Source of the DNA: Meandrina meandrites
Taxonomy: Eukaryota; Cnidaria; Anthozoa; Scleractinia; Meandrinidae
Direction: 5' to 3'
DNA length: 64,000 nucleotides
Assembly: GCA_963693305.1 (NCBI GenBank)
Contig: OY855913.1
Span: 23,378,614 to 23,442,613, forward strand
The translations under genes and the position numbers were made by a program. Below are positions 25,507-39,100 of the stretch, in pieces. Below the pieces are notes generated by a model. It saw nothing but the letters and a program-made list of their open reading frames with translations, made no database searches and had not been told where the DNA came from. Position 1 is the first letter of the stretch. Each line of letters begins with the position of its first letter.

Positions 25507-27180
25507 CTGCAAGTGAAAACCAACACATATTAGCAAATTCTGCTATGCATTTTGCTTTTGTTTTCAGAAACTGCACGTGAGCAGTTGCGATTTTCAGAAA
25601 AGCAACATTGAACAACAACAACATCAGCACACGCTTATTTACCTTCAGTTTACAAAAAAATATATTATAAGAAGGAATAACATGCAAGACCGTGGCTGGT
25701 AAAATTTCACACTGAACAAAGAAACTGATCTTGCTGGGTTAGAAATTAACACACGAACATGAACACGCATGCAGAGAGAGAAGAATAAAAGAAAGAAGTA
25801 AAACCGGAACACAACAACTTATAAGGTGTTAAAGCTTTGATTATAATAGAAGCGAGCAGGAGGCATGGCATGGAATTGCAAGAATTAATAGAAATGAACT
25901 AATTCACAAATACAAGCGAAAGAAAATTGAGAATCTCATCAGTTGCCTTGTGCAAATCCAAGTGTTCTGAAAAGCGGAACACGGCAGCATCATTGAATAC
26001 ATTGAAAGAAAATGAAATGGAGAAGAAGGCAAAAAGATACAGCTAATATAATTTTATCAACTTTGTTTTTAATTTTTTTTTTTTTAAATTTGGAGGTGTT
26101 TTTGTTTTAACTCCTCTTCTACAGTGTTCCACCTTGCCCTAATTCCCCCCACTTGGGGGACAGGAGCTATGCATTATATCGTTGATCGAATTTACGAAAT
26201 TTGTCCTAATAGGTGGCACATAGAATAAAATTTTGGATGCTGATCTAGTGCGATATCAGTTCATGGCAACAACATTGACCTGAAAGGTGACAAACACGCT
26301 CCAACAATGTTCATGTTTTTATCCTTCTTCGCGTGCACTGCACACACGATATTGCACACAAGATTAATTGTGAGAAGTTTTCGCTTTTTTGTTAAATGAT
26401 TTGAATAAATGGTGGATGACGTCCATGATGCCGGCATGTATTTGCCATTCGATTTAATGGCGAGCGGACTTTATACCGCTAGAGAAAAGAAAATAAACAA
26501 AAAATATTTTTCTCAATCTTTAATAGGCTGACCTGAGTGAAAGCCAGCTCAATGAACTACCTGGTTCTTCTGAAAGGTATTTGTCATCATTTTTATTTTC
26601 TATTTTTTTTTTTTTGCAAATTTTTGTAGGGTAATTGGATTGTCAGAGAAAGAGTAGAGTGAAAGAAGTAAACTCCACGAAAAAGAAGGATAAATTGACC
26701 AAGGAATAGCGAAGCGCGCGAGTGACGCCATGACACAGACAAGACTCAGACAAACAAACCGGGCGATTCTCTAAAACACTTTCTAAAACAGCCCTTGTTC
26801 CTAAAACACTTTTTGAAACTAAAACTTCGCCTAGATTCCCTCCATTTCTCTCAGAACACGCTCATGTTGTCTGAGCCTTGTGGGGGGTATAATCATTTGC
26901 ATTCTATTTTTAGACCTCGCGCGCTTCGCTACTTCCGGTCCAGTGACAGACTACTCTTGTGATGGAAGACTGGGGAGGATATGATATTTGGTGACTGGTA
27001 CATAACGCAGCTATTGGCGGAACGCCAAGATGGCGGACGGCGCTGTTTGGCGGGAAATCGTCAGCTACCCTCCTCGCAAGCAGGCAGGCTGTTTTTTGCA
27101 ACCATCTGAACCATGCAAGCTTTTATTTTCCAACTCTAATGTTGAGGTGTGACAATTTGAGCTTCATACATCCCCTTGTT
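25507..27180. other. Region between the CaaX gene and DNA2
   Basis: Divergent arrangement, so it should hold the start of the minus-strand gene and the DNA2 promoter. An inverted pair (TAGCGAAGCGCGCGAG near 26706 and its complement ending near 26934) marks a possible foldback of about 230 bp. CpG density rises at 26920-27070. No certain coding exon is seen. Confidence 0.5.
27028..27057 (+). promoter_or_regulatory. YY1-like and E2F-like sites in the DNA2 promoter
   Basis: AAGATGGCGG (YY1-like, about 27028-27037) is followed by TTTGGCGGGAAA at 27046-27057, a full E2F consensus, about 140 bp before the DNA2 ATG. Typical of S-phase genes; motif match only. Confidence 0.5.
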
Positions 27181-27194
27181 TTGTAGAAAGGGCA

Positions 27195-30100
27195 ATGGGG
27201 AAACCGAAGTTGAGCAAGGGGGCTGGAAAGAGAGCAAGAAGCAGCTCGGAAGAAGAGGTTAGTTTGTCTAGTTTGGGTTGCTGAGAAACAGTTTTATTGA
27301 TAAACTCTTCGTTTTCATCCGTGAGGCAATATTCAGAATTATTCTAAGATTAATTTTCCTTTCAGGAAAGAGGCCCGGCTCAGCAAACCATAAAAAGTTA
27401 CTTTAACAAGGTATGTGACTTTTCAGTGAGTTCCATTTGACTGGAGGATTATTTGTTGTTCCTCCATTAAGGTATGCTTACAAAACCGTAGTTACAAGTG
27501 CATATTGCCTCTAAACCTTATCTTATATAAGCTTACCCCTCAACTGAAACTGGACAATAATGTATCGCATGACATCCCCAAGACAGTCCGGGGGGGGGGG
27601 GGGGGGGGACTACCCTATACTTGAAATTTGCTATCTTTAATTGAAAGCACAAAAGCATGTAAAAGGTTTATTGTATGGTTCCATACCCCCCTCCCCCACA
27701 GAAGGGATTTGCCCTATGACCTCCCCCCCTCCAGAAATTCCAGTTAGCTTCATTACCCCCCCCCCCCCCCCCACCTCCCTGGCATTTCTAATCCCTTCCG
27801 TGCAGGGATTATGGATATTTTCTGGAACCACACATTTCACGTTCAAAACCACTGGACCAGCCAGCCAGTTATGAATAATGGTAAGCGCCCTCAGTCTTTG
27901 TATATTGTATATCAACAAGATGTTGATATTGATGTTTTAATTTATGTTGCAGCAGACTTGTCAACTTTGGACAACTGTAGGGCAAGAATCCAAAGGTTGG
28001 GTCATTTTTAGCAACATTTTCATGAAAAATCAGTGAATCATTTAATACAGTCATTTTTTTAATTATAAGCATTAAATTTTCTAATGAGGCCCTATGCATC
28101 CAGTGGCGCTATGGGGACTGATGATGATGAAATATTCTAATAGGTACTGGTTTTCTGGTCACTTGATGCATTCCAGCAAACAGATGCAGGGCTAAAAAAG
28201 AAACTTGAATTTCCGGCTTGCCCTTGGGCAAGTAACGCTCAAATTTTGCTTGTCCGAGGCAGCTGCATGCTTGCCATCCTTGACTTTTTTAAGATAATAG
28301 TTGGCAGATGACTTTCCTGGATGCTTGCCCATTGAGCAAGTGAGTATGGAAAGTTCAAGACTTGACTGTGTGGAAGGAAAATCTGCTTGTTCTGGATGAC
28401 TGGTCCCTGGTTGAGTGCAGTCTATTGTATTGACGCATAACTTGCATTAATTTTCTATCGCTTGAATTGATTACAGAGTTCTACAAATACTACATTCATT
28501 CTCTGTTATATTATGTCATGTTTTTTGTAGGAAATGGAACAAGGAAAAGCCTCAAATTATCAACCAAAAGGGTAAAACTTCTTACTGTATAACTTTATAG
28601 CTCATTGCTCATTGTAGAAGTAGCAAAATAAAATCACTGTATAAAAATTGTTAGCAAGCAAGAAAGGTACTATTTTAATTAATTTCCTTCTACATGTATC
28701 TTTTCGGCAGTCACCCTTCATTGAAGAAATAATCATTTGTGTCAGAATTATGTGTACATTCTTTGTCCAGTAATTTGTTAGTTTAATTAAAGTTTATTCT
28801 GCTTTAATTTTCTCTCTGTCTATTTAAATTATCAGTATATATTTTACTTTTAGGATAATAAGACAAAAAATGAAAGAACTAATTTTGTTCAGAAAGAAGA
28901 AACCAAAGTTATCTCAACTACTGCAAGCAAAAATGACAAAACAAGAACATTGTTGAAGGATGACACTGAGAAGGGTAGCACTGAACTGCCACTCTTTACA
29001 AAGATAATGGAACAAAACACTGCTTTGCCATCTTTACTAAGGAATGAGAAGAAGAATGAAGCTAGAAATTCCTCTCTTATGTCACAACATAGTCACCTCT
29101 CACCTGCTGTTAATAATGGCAACGTAAATGATTTTAAGCCACCATCACCAGCATTGTGGACAGGAAAGAAGAAAAATTCATTTGCAAATGGACACAAATG
29201 CAATAACTTGGCTAATAATAATAACAAAGTAATAGTTTTAGAAGATGATGATCTCATTCCACCTACGCCATCTCCAGCTGGACAGCACAGCTTCATAAAC
29301 TGTCGTTCTCAAAGGTCTGCTTCCTCAGCATCTAAAAGCACTGCTGCTAAGGTTCATGATCACTTATCCGCCACAAATTACTACAACTCTGAACAGGGAG
29401 AGAAAGATGGCAAAGAGTCCTTTGTGTCAGATGTGCTTTCAACTTCATACAACTCCCTGGAAACTCAATCAACAACATGTACAACTAGCAGAAAGAAGTA
29501 TAAGCTCTCAAGAAAGGGAAAGCCACTTAAGGTGATATCAAGCCCTCTAAAAGGACGGAACATCTGTGGATCGACAGCAAAGTCTCCAAAAAATCCAAAA
29601 CATGTGGTAAAAGGAACAGAGGAGCCTGATCAGAAAGATTCTACTCCTGTTATTGCCCCATCAAAATGTGTTCTGAGATCAAGAATGAAAAGGTCAGCTG
29701 CAAAGGGAAGCTCTCCATTACAGAAAAGATTGCAAACAGAGCTGCCTTTGCCAGCTAAGGTACAACATGTATGCCTGGGTTAATAATTACTTGCCTTGTC
29801 ACTAATAACATCAAGGAGTAGCTGTTACTGGCAGGCATGCCTGTCGTAGATTACCCATCAATTTAAAATTATCTGCTAGTTTTCCTTAACAACTCACTGG
29901 TTACTATGGGTAGTCTTGTCCAATATATGAGTTGATATATTGGCCGATCGCTGGCTGATAGTCGACAAACATATGGCGATTGGTTGATAGTCAACAGTCT
30001 ACCAACATATTGGTCTACACTGCTACTGAAGCTCGGCTGATCATTGACCAATATAAATTGACGGACTATTGACCGAGGGTCAACCAACTATTGGCTGACT

Positions 30101-33100
30101 GTTAAACAATGTGTTGAGCACCTGTTAACCAATAAATTATGTCGACCGACCAGTCGGACAAGAACACCCATACTAAACATGATCTGCCATTTCTTCACTT
30201 GGTCTAGACTGTAGATAATGGACTGTAGGGTGTGTTTTTAAAGAAAACAGCATGACAACAGCTGCTAGGCCTGGAGTTGTGATGCTCTAAATCCTAGTTC
30301 ATGGGGCATAAAAATGAAGCCATGACTTAATACACCACAATCAATCAATCCCACTTTACTTACAGAATGCACACCTTTCTACAAACACCTCCACTAAAAG
30401 GTTAATCTTAAACATAAACCCAAAATACCTCTTACACTGCTTATACATATATAAACTCACAAAATATTTTTAAATGACCCGTGTTGTTCCTCAGTATCTT
30501 TACTCCTTAGTTGCCGAAGCACCCATAACTGGGCTCCAAACATGCCACCACACTTATAATTCATCACTATTTTTATTTATTTATTTATTTATTCATTTTT
30601 TTTTATTGAAAGCCTTCTTCATGGATTGTCTCCTTTTCCTTTCAGAATGCTGTAAAATGTAACCTTTGGGAGAGAATGGATGAAAGTGTACAGAATAGCA
30701 ATTCTGTAGAACACTTAGGTCAACAGACAATAGATTCTAAACAACACTTCCTGAAGGACAATCATGTTGAAGATAAAAGCATGACAGAAGAATACATGCT
30801 GGACACAAGCTTAGAGAATTGTTTGCTCAATGAAGAATTAATGGAATGTTTAGAATCATCTGTAAAAGGGAATCTTGTGCCAAATCATCAAGAAATGATT
30901 ATTGATCATAATAAAACTGGCACCAAAGAAGTAGCTCAGGATATTACTGAGCAATTTAAATCTCCAATTAAATCAAGGGTCCATAAATCCTTGCCTCAAA
31001 GTGCATCTCCAGGATTAAGTTTATTACCTGTGAAGCTGGAGACACCATCGAAGGCATCAGCAAATACTTCCATTGACAGTCTTGTTGATGCGGCAGAGTT
31101 GGACAGTTTACTGGATAGTGTCGAGTGGTCGCCTATGATCAGTTGTCCTGATAATTTGCACAGTTCAAGGTAGGTTGTTTTACAGGTTGTTTTACACACT
31201 TTCCTCGTTACTTTGGGTCTGTTTTTAGTCATGAGATATCTGAAACGTGTGTGTACATGTACAGTTCACTGAAATATCTTGTATCACCTGACCCCGTTTT
31301 GGAGAGCGGTTGGATGGTCCAGTGCACCCAAATTGTAATGAACTGTGGACTTCACACAAAAAACATATAGAAAAGATGATACTGTAATCTTCAAATTGCA
31401 TCTCATTAACAGGATTGATAATATACCATTATCGTCATCAGTGGGGTGAATGGGTTTTCAGTCTGAACATTTTGCTTAGACCATCAGAATGTTCAGTTCA
31501 CCCCAAACCAACTGGCCAACCAAGCTGGCTTGTGAACTGATGCCTAAAAGGTAAGTAAGGTGCCAGATACAGAAAGGAGGTAACCTTGGCAGCACTGGAG
31601 GTGGGAACCACCAAACAAGCAGCTGCTTCCTGGCATGGTCACACTGAAAGAATTCAGTGGATACGAGATACCTAGATACCAGCAAACCAAGAGGGAAGGA
31701 GGAGAGGGTGCAAGAATCTGCAAAGATTTCCTGGCACGAGCAGTGATTTGAATAAATCAAGTTAAACATGTGCAATTGTAATGCGATCTTGTAGCCTTTA
31801 ACCCCAATCATTGCATAATCCTTCACCTAAAGTTTTTATTTTACAACAGCAGCAGCAGTTCATGTAAAGCACTCTTCTCTACTGTGAACGGTTCCGAACA
31901 TGCTAATCAGATATCCAAGGACCTTCAAAATAAATGCACCCTCACCAATAATACCTGCCTTTCCTCGTCAAGAGCTGTTGGCTACAGTCGCTTTTTGGTA
32001 CTAGAGGTATCACGCAGAGAGCTGTTGGGTGATGACATTATGGCTAAGTATGGAAGGCATTTGTCAGAGAAGATGCTCAGACTGTTTGAAGAAATCTTAA
32101 GTCAGGAGAAATTTTGTAGTCTGAGGGAAGAATGGGAGATGAGCGAAGTTGAACCGGGTGACATTGTGCATATCACAGGTACTCATATGGTTTTTTACAA
32201 TAACTGAGCGAATTCTCGCGCGCTGATTGGCTAATTTTTATTGTCAATAAGAGTACAGACGGATGAAATTTGAAAAGCTGACACAATCAGCGAAAGTTTG
32301 TCAAACTTTTCAGCACTGATTCAACGCTGCATTCTTGATAAGGCGAGAATCATTCCACAAATGTAGAAGTCTTCAATGAGGAAATCATCTAAATTTTATG
32401 GGTTGAAACTGAAGAAACCATTGCAGCCTTAGAGCGAAAAGATGAGGATGTTTATTGAGGCTTCAGACCTGAAAATCAGCGGTGAGCGGGAAATTAATGC
32501 GGCTTGTAATATAGTGTAGTAAGAAGCTGAACTGCGTTTTAGCGGATAATTTTGTTAACAGTTTTCACTGGATTAAAGGCTAGTTGAGTTATTCGAATTT
32601 TACTTTGTATTTCTGGCCGTATTCTTACTAAAACGTTTAATTTACGAGCCTGTGATTCTCCGTATTACAGCGATGAAATTCAGATATTTATGTGGTGGTG
32701 CGGTGATCGCATCTTCCATACTTTGACTCTTGCATTTCTTTCCTTCATTTGAAAATCAGTTTTGGCTTTTTGTTATTGTAAAAAACAAATTGACGTTAGT
32801 TTTTTATGCGTCTGTCCTGTTATTGATGATAGATTTCGTCATAACATTGTCAAAGTTTGTTGTAGATCCACGAGCCACTAGGCGAGTGGATCTACAACAC
32901 TTTGACAATGTTATGACGAAATTTATTATTTATTTATTTTATGACGAAAATTCTTTGTCATTACATGCTGTAGAAACATAAATTGGATTAGCCTGATGAT
33001 CCACTATGCTTGGGAACAATGCTGACATTACTTAAAATATGTACATGTTTGCATCCCTAATTTCACTGTGTTATGTTATATTTCTCTTCGTCATTCTTTC

Positions 33101-36100
33101 TTGGGCTATCTTTCAGGCTTCCTATCAAGACAATCTAGTATAATATTTTTCATCTTCTTTTGTCATGTTCTAGGTCTCCCTGCCACAGAACACCACTGAA
33201 TAACACATCTGTTTTATAACTTTATCTTCATTTTGGAAACCACTCTTCACTGATGTAATTCATATAATTTCCTTTGCAGGGACATTTGACTCAAAGACAG
33301 GGATGTGTATCCTTGACAACTCAACTGACCACTTCCTTGTTGTCCATCCTGATACTTTAGTATCTGGAACTACTGTTTCCATGGCAACAAAATGCTTGCG
33401 TCAAAGCATACTTAATGAGCGATTCCGCACTGAAGGCCAAAATGAGGCAATGTTGCTTGGAACACTTCTTCATGATCTGTTTGATTTAGCCATGGAATTT
33501 AATGGTAAATACTTTTCCAAGGCAGCACGTTTCTTATTTGAGGCCATGCCAGGAGGGAGTCCCGTATCACTTGTCTGCATTTAAAAATGTCCCATGTGGT
33601 GTTTTATTTACTTAACGTTGCTTGACAACACTGTTGGGATTTTGGTGACAAAGCTTTTCTTTTGTCATGATTTCATTCCATGTGCTGTCGCTACTTTTTG
33701 GGGACATGTCACTTGTTGGTATTTACCCTGGCAGGGCCTCTTATAAATTTAGTATACATGTACACACTAGTCATGCAACACTTTCGAGTCATATACTGTG
33801 GAATATCCACAAGTCACTTGTATTTTCTCGGTATACATACAAGCCTTTAGGGAAGTGTGTATACCAAGTCAAGAAAATACAAGTGTCAAGTGGGATTTTT
33901 CATGGTATACCACAAGAAAGTGTTGTATAACTATTTTATGCCATGCCATAGAAAAAACACTCACTAAATTTGGTCGGGAAGGTTGTTTTTAATACCGTCA
34001 AATATACAACAGCTTTGCTGTATTCTGATTTGCTGTATTTTCTATGGCTTTCTTTATTCTATCATAACAGACTGCTAGTTACATGCACATGTACATGGCT
34101 ATTATCATCTGAACATAAGTGCATCTCTGATATATCTGTAAGTACGTTTCATGACACTTAGTCGTTGTGGGATCATAAAGGGTGAATCAGGCTGATCATG
34201 AATTTAACGAAACATCAAAATTTTAACTCATGTCTTAATGCATTTATCAAGATATTTTTCTTTTTTCTTTTAAAGAATTCTCACCAGATGCCCTTTTGAA
34301 AAGAGCCAGTGCACTTCTTCAGAAGCTCTCTTACCTTGACGACCTATACAGCTTAGGACAGACAGAGAACTGGGCCATGGAGAAGCTCAAGGAGCATATT
34401 CCGCTTCTCTGTGACTGGGCCAAGAAATTTGTGGCTCCTTTTCCCCACCCTGATTTTGGGGCTATGGATTTTAAGACCCCTGAGTACCCACAGGAAGCTG
34501 AACTGCCCAGTGTCTGTGTGTCTGCACTGAAAGACATAGAGGAAAACATCTGGTCACCAAGATTTGGATTGAAAGGTTGGTAATGTTTTTAAGTCTAACA
34601 TTTTTTGACATATATGCTAATAAACAGGCAAACAATATTGTCATTTTGTTTCAAAGGTGTGTCTTTAAAGGAGGACCCAAGGTCTACAGTATGCAAAATG
34701 TTACATCTGTACCACAACAAGCTAAATTGCAGTGCAGGCTAATTTTATGAGCTAGTACTAAATGTTTTCTTTGAGGGTTGGAGTGAGTGGAAAAAATGAA
34801 CAAGGGAGTGGGAGTCAGGCTGAAAAGCGAGTGTACTGTGCTGTCCCCTTACTACCATATTTCATTCACTTGTTTTAATTCGAGCACTCGCCCACCAAAA
34901 CACCTGCACTGCTGGCTGTTCAACAAGCCAACAAATACCACTTAACAGTTTTCATTCTATTTTCTGGTAAAACTCATCAGCCATAATGTTGTTGTTATAA
35001 AGGAATTCGATTAATTTTTAAATCATATAATTGTCATTTAATATGAGTTTGTTTGAAAAGTTATTCTGTGGTTATGGTCACTATGTCATATTTTCAGTAC
35101 TCTTCTTGGAGTCCGATCTGTCATGACATCACTTGTGACTCTCTTGTCTTCCAAAAAGTCTAGCTACCTTTAGCTTCTCCTTGCTACGATGGTGAATGAT
35201 ACCTAGAAGATTGTGGGTCTTAGAAACTTTTGATCCAGTCTTGAATCTTCGGAAGTCGTTATGCTATGAGTCACTAAGTCTTGTTTATGTGTGTTCCTTC
35301 CATGTTGGAGTCTAAAATTATTTAAGTGTAATCTCAGTCCCTGATCTTCACTAAGGTCTCGGCATCTCAGTGAGTATTAGATTTTACCATTTTCCTGCCA
35401 TATTCTTATGCAGAACTGTTTGGAAGGGTTGATTTAGATTGATCTGTTTTTCCAGGCAAAGTTGATGCCACTGTTGAGGTCAAAATCGACAGAAGACCTA
35501 AAATCAAACGGCACAGACCCGACACAGGAAACCAGGTGCAGTCAAAAGTATTGCCATTAGAACTGAAGACAGGGAAGATGTTTACCAGACTAGGTAAGCT
35601 GAAACAATAATATTTTATTTTAAAATGAACTTCCATTTTGCTTAAGGATTAATTAAAACTGCTGCCTTGACATCATCTTGCATCAACAGGTTCAATTGAG
35701 CACCGGGCGCAAGTGATCCTGTACACCCTACTCATGTCTGATCGCTACTCTCAAGCAGTTGATGCAGGGTTGTTGTTTTACATGAAATCATCTCACATGC
35801 TTAGCGTGCCTGGTTTCCTTCACGAGAAGAGGGCCCTGGTCATGAAAAGGAATGAGGTTGCACGGTACCTGACGCTCAATAGGGCAGGAGCTACAGGCAC
35901 CATGCCAGGTGGGTAGAAAACAACCAGAAGGACAAAACATAAGGAAGGCCAGAACCATCACAATTGCTGTAAAGGTTGTGGGTATTGTGACCAGTTGATG
36001 TGGTGATTGTTTGTTTGTGGGGTCCTATTAAGCTCAATCTTCCAAGGAACAATTTAGAGAGCTTACGTTAAATTGTCTGATATCAACCTTCTACCCTAGG

Positions 36101-39100
36101 GGGTGGGGTACTTGGAAACAATTTGGCTGGGGTGCTCTGCTGAGGTGTAGGAACCCCATACCCCATCTCATGTCAAGAAAAAGCTCAAATTTGCTACCTC
36201 GTGTCGAACTTAAGAGTTTAATTGTATACCCAATATCAGACCACAAGTGAAGAGGACGTTTTTAGTTTTAAATTCCCCCCCCCCCCCCCAAAAAAAAACT
36301 GCTTCATCCGCTATTTATTTCCACACTGTGTGGACACATTTCCAAACGTTTAAGATATACATGCAGATTGGACATAATTTAACTTCCTACTAATAAAAAC
36401 TACCTCGGAAATCAAGCTAGAAATAAGCCAGTGACAGTTTGATTTTACTCTTTTTTTCCAGCAATGTTAAAAGACCTCAACACCTGCAAGCGTTGTTCTC
36501 AGGCACAAAACTGCACCACCTTCCACAAAGCCACAGAACAAGGAGATGGAAAGACCAGTGGCTTGGGGTCATTTTTTGACGAGAAGACAGACCACATGTC
36601 CAAAACCTATGTCAACTACTTCACAGACTGGTATAAACTGGTTTGTCTGGAAGGAAAAGAGATGGAGCAGAAAAGAAACCAAAGGGAAATTTGGTGTTTA
36701 GAAGGATGGGAGAGGGAAAAGCTGGGCCGTTGTTTTAGCAGCATGGTCCTGAAGCCACACGATCGGGACTCAGTGGTAACCAACACTCATTACTGTAAAC
36801 ACAAGTTTGAGCGCTCTGTTGATCATCCCAGTGTGACACCATTGCAAAATGTACCCATTTCTGTCGGAGAGCGCGTCATTTTGAGTGAAGAGAACAATGG
36901 AGCCATAGCTCTTGCGGCAGGTGAGTCGAGTTCTGCATGTATAAGGTCAGGAAGTAATGGTAAAAAACCATTTTAACCAGCGTATGCAAAGTCTGCAGAC
37001 AGACACACTGACTGGCTGGCTGACAGACAGACAGAGACTATCAGTTAACTTGTCCCCAATGGAGTGTTCGCTTAAAATAGATTACTATGTAACTAACAGG
37101 GTTCTAGATATGTTTTATAGGCAACCTGCATGTCAATAAGAAAATTTCAAGGGTCAGTTGATACAAGCTTCACCAACAACATCACAAATTTCCTGTAAAT
37201 TTGCCTGGCCAGGGAGCTGAACTTGCTGAGACTTCTCTTTTACCTGAAATACTGAACTTTTTGGCCATTTCAAGTTATTTAAAACACACTCATGTCCAAT
37301 ACACCCGCACTGTAACGATCCGTTAAAAGCAAATTCAGTTCGTTCGATCCGTACGGATCGTTGAAGACCCTTGCGGTCCGTAGAGAAGAGTTTCAGTTCG
37401 TCCGATTGGTACGGATCGTTAAGGGCCCTTGCGGTCCGTAGAGTAGAATTTACGGATCGTATATTGCATCTCATTAAATCAAAGAGGCCATCTGAGTTAA
37501 CGGATCCTTCGTTTCGCAGTTCGTGCATCTCATTAAATGAACAATGCAATCGTTGCTCGAAAGGGAATATTGATCGTAGCAAGAGTGCGCTAGTAGAACA
37601 GACAAGATATAAGTGTATATTCTTCGTTCTAAACGTGGAAAACACCAGGAATGTTTTCTATAAAACGCGCACGGTTCGTAATCCTTGCACGAAAGGGAAT
37701 ATTGATCGTAGCAAGAGTGCGGTAGTAGAACAGACAAGATGCAAGTGTATATTCTTCGTTCTAAACGTGGAAAACACCAGGAATGTTTTCTATAAAACGC
37801 GCACGGTTCGTAATCCTTGCACGAAAGGGAATATTGATCGTAGCAAGAGTGCGCTAGTAGAGCAGACAAGATGTAAGTGTATATTCTTCGCTCTAAACGT
37901 GGAAAACACCAGGAATGCTTTCTATAAAACGCGCACGGTTCGTAATCCTTGCACGAAAGGGAATATTGATTGTAGCAATTCAAGAGTGCGCTAGTAGAAC
38001 AGACAAGAGGCAAGTGTATATTCTTCGTTCTAAACGTGGAAAACACCAGAAATGCTTTCTATAGAACGCCCGTGGCTTGAAATTCTGGTTCGAAATTCTT
38101 CCTCGAAAGGAAATATTGGTCATAGCAAGTGCGCTAGTAGACAACATTTAAGTGTATATTCTTTGGTGTTAATGTGGGAAAACACCAAAATTGTTTCCCT
38201 ATAAAACGGGTGCGAGCAGTCTCTCTTTTGCTGCGAAAATCGACGAACGGTAAGCGGCAAAGCCGCGATCGCGGCTTCGCCGCTCTCTCATCCCGGCCTC
38301 ACCGCTTACCGTTCGTCGATTTTCGTAGCAAAAGTGCGCCAGTAGAAACAGACAAGATATATATAATAAAATCTTATTTTATTTAAAGGAAGCACTTTAC
38401 TGTTATGATTGCATGTCTGTATTAATTTTGTCATTATAAAGATGTAATAAACATATGCAGAAGACCGTGCAAAATGGTATAAACACTTCGTTAATATAAA
38501 AAAAGTCAAGGAATTTAAAATCTGATCAAAGAAATTCTAAATTTATTGTCCAAGTCAAGTTATTTTAACGCTGCTTTATCATTGTGGATGATATTGATAG
38601 CAACCGTCTTATTATGGTGAATGAAAATTGGGCATATACTTCATGGTAACACAACATGGCCGCCAACAATGAAAACATATAGTCACCCAACCACAAAATG
38701 AATGCTAACCGCAAGCAAATTGCAGTTGCTGTAGTTTGCTTGCAGTTGACATTCATTTTGTGCAATTTGCTTGCGGTTAGCATTCATTTTGTGGTTGGGT
38801 GACTATATGTTTTCATTGTTGGCGGCCATGTTGTGTTACCATGAAGTATATGCCATATGCCGAAAATTGTTTTCTCCAAGAGAAAAAAATAAAACGTAAT
38901 TTGGGTAATTATCATTTGATCGGTGTAACAGTAAGGTCAGTTTAAAAAATGTTTTCTGCTCACTGCGAAATAGGGGAAAAGCTAGGACGTTTGGAAAACG
39001 TATGAACCTAATTAATACATAGAAGTGCCGTGACTATGATGCATTTATTTTTCCATTTATACAGGCTATATCCACGAGGTGAAGAAGACCGAAGTCATGG

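Noticed and set aside
25507..25687. Upstream continuation of the first CaaX-gene exon to a Met at 25687
   Set aside because: A good acceptor (TTTTCACTTGCAG) lies at 25507 and all other junctions are phase 1. The upstream residues look intronic, so the true start is probably elsewhere.
26533..26579. Possible exon between TTTAATAG and GTATTTG, upstream of DNA2
   Set aside because: Short, no start codon in a useful frame, and weak splice signals on both strands. It cannot be tied to DNA2 or the CaaX gene.
37371..38046. Long open frames on both strands (about 200 codons) in the DNA2 intron
   Set aside because: Produced by the 132-bp tandem array; the period keeps the frame open. No splice sites or known domain.
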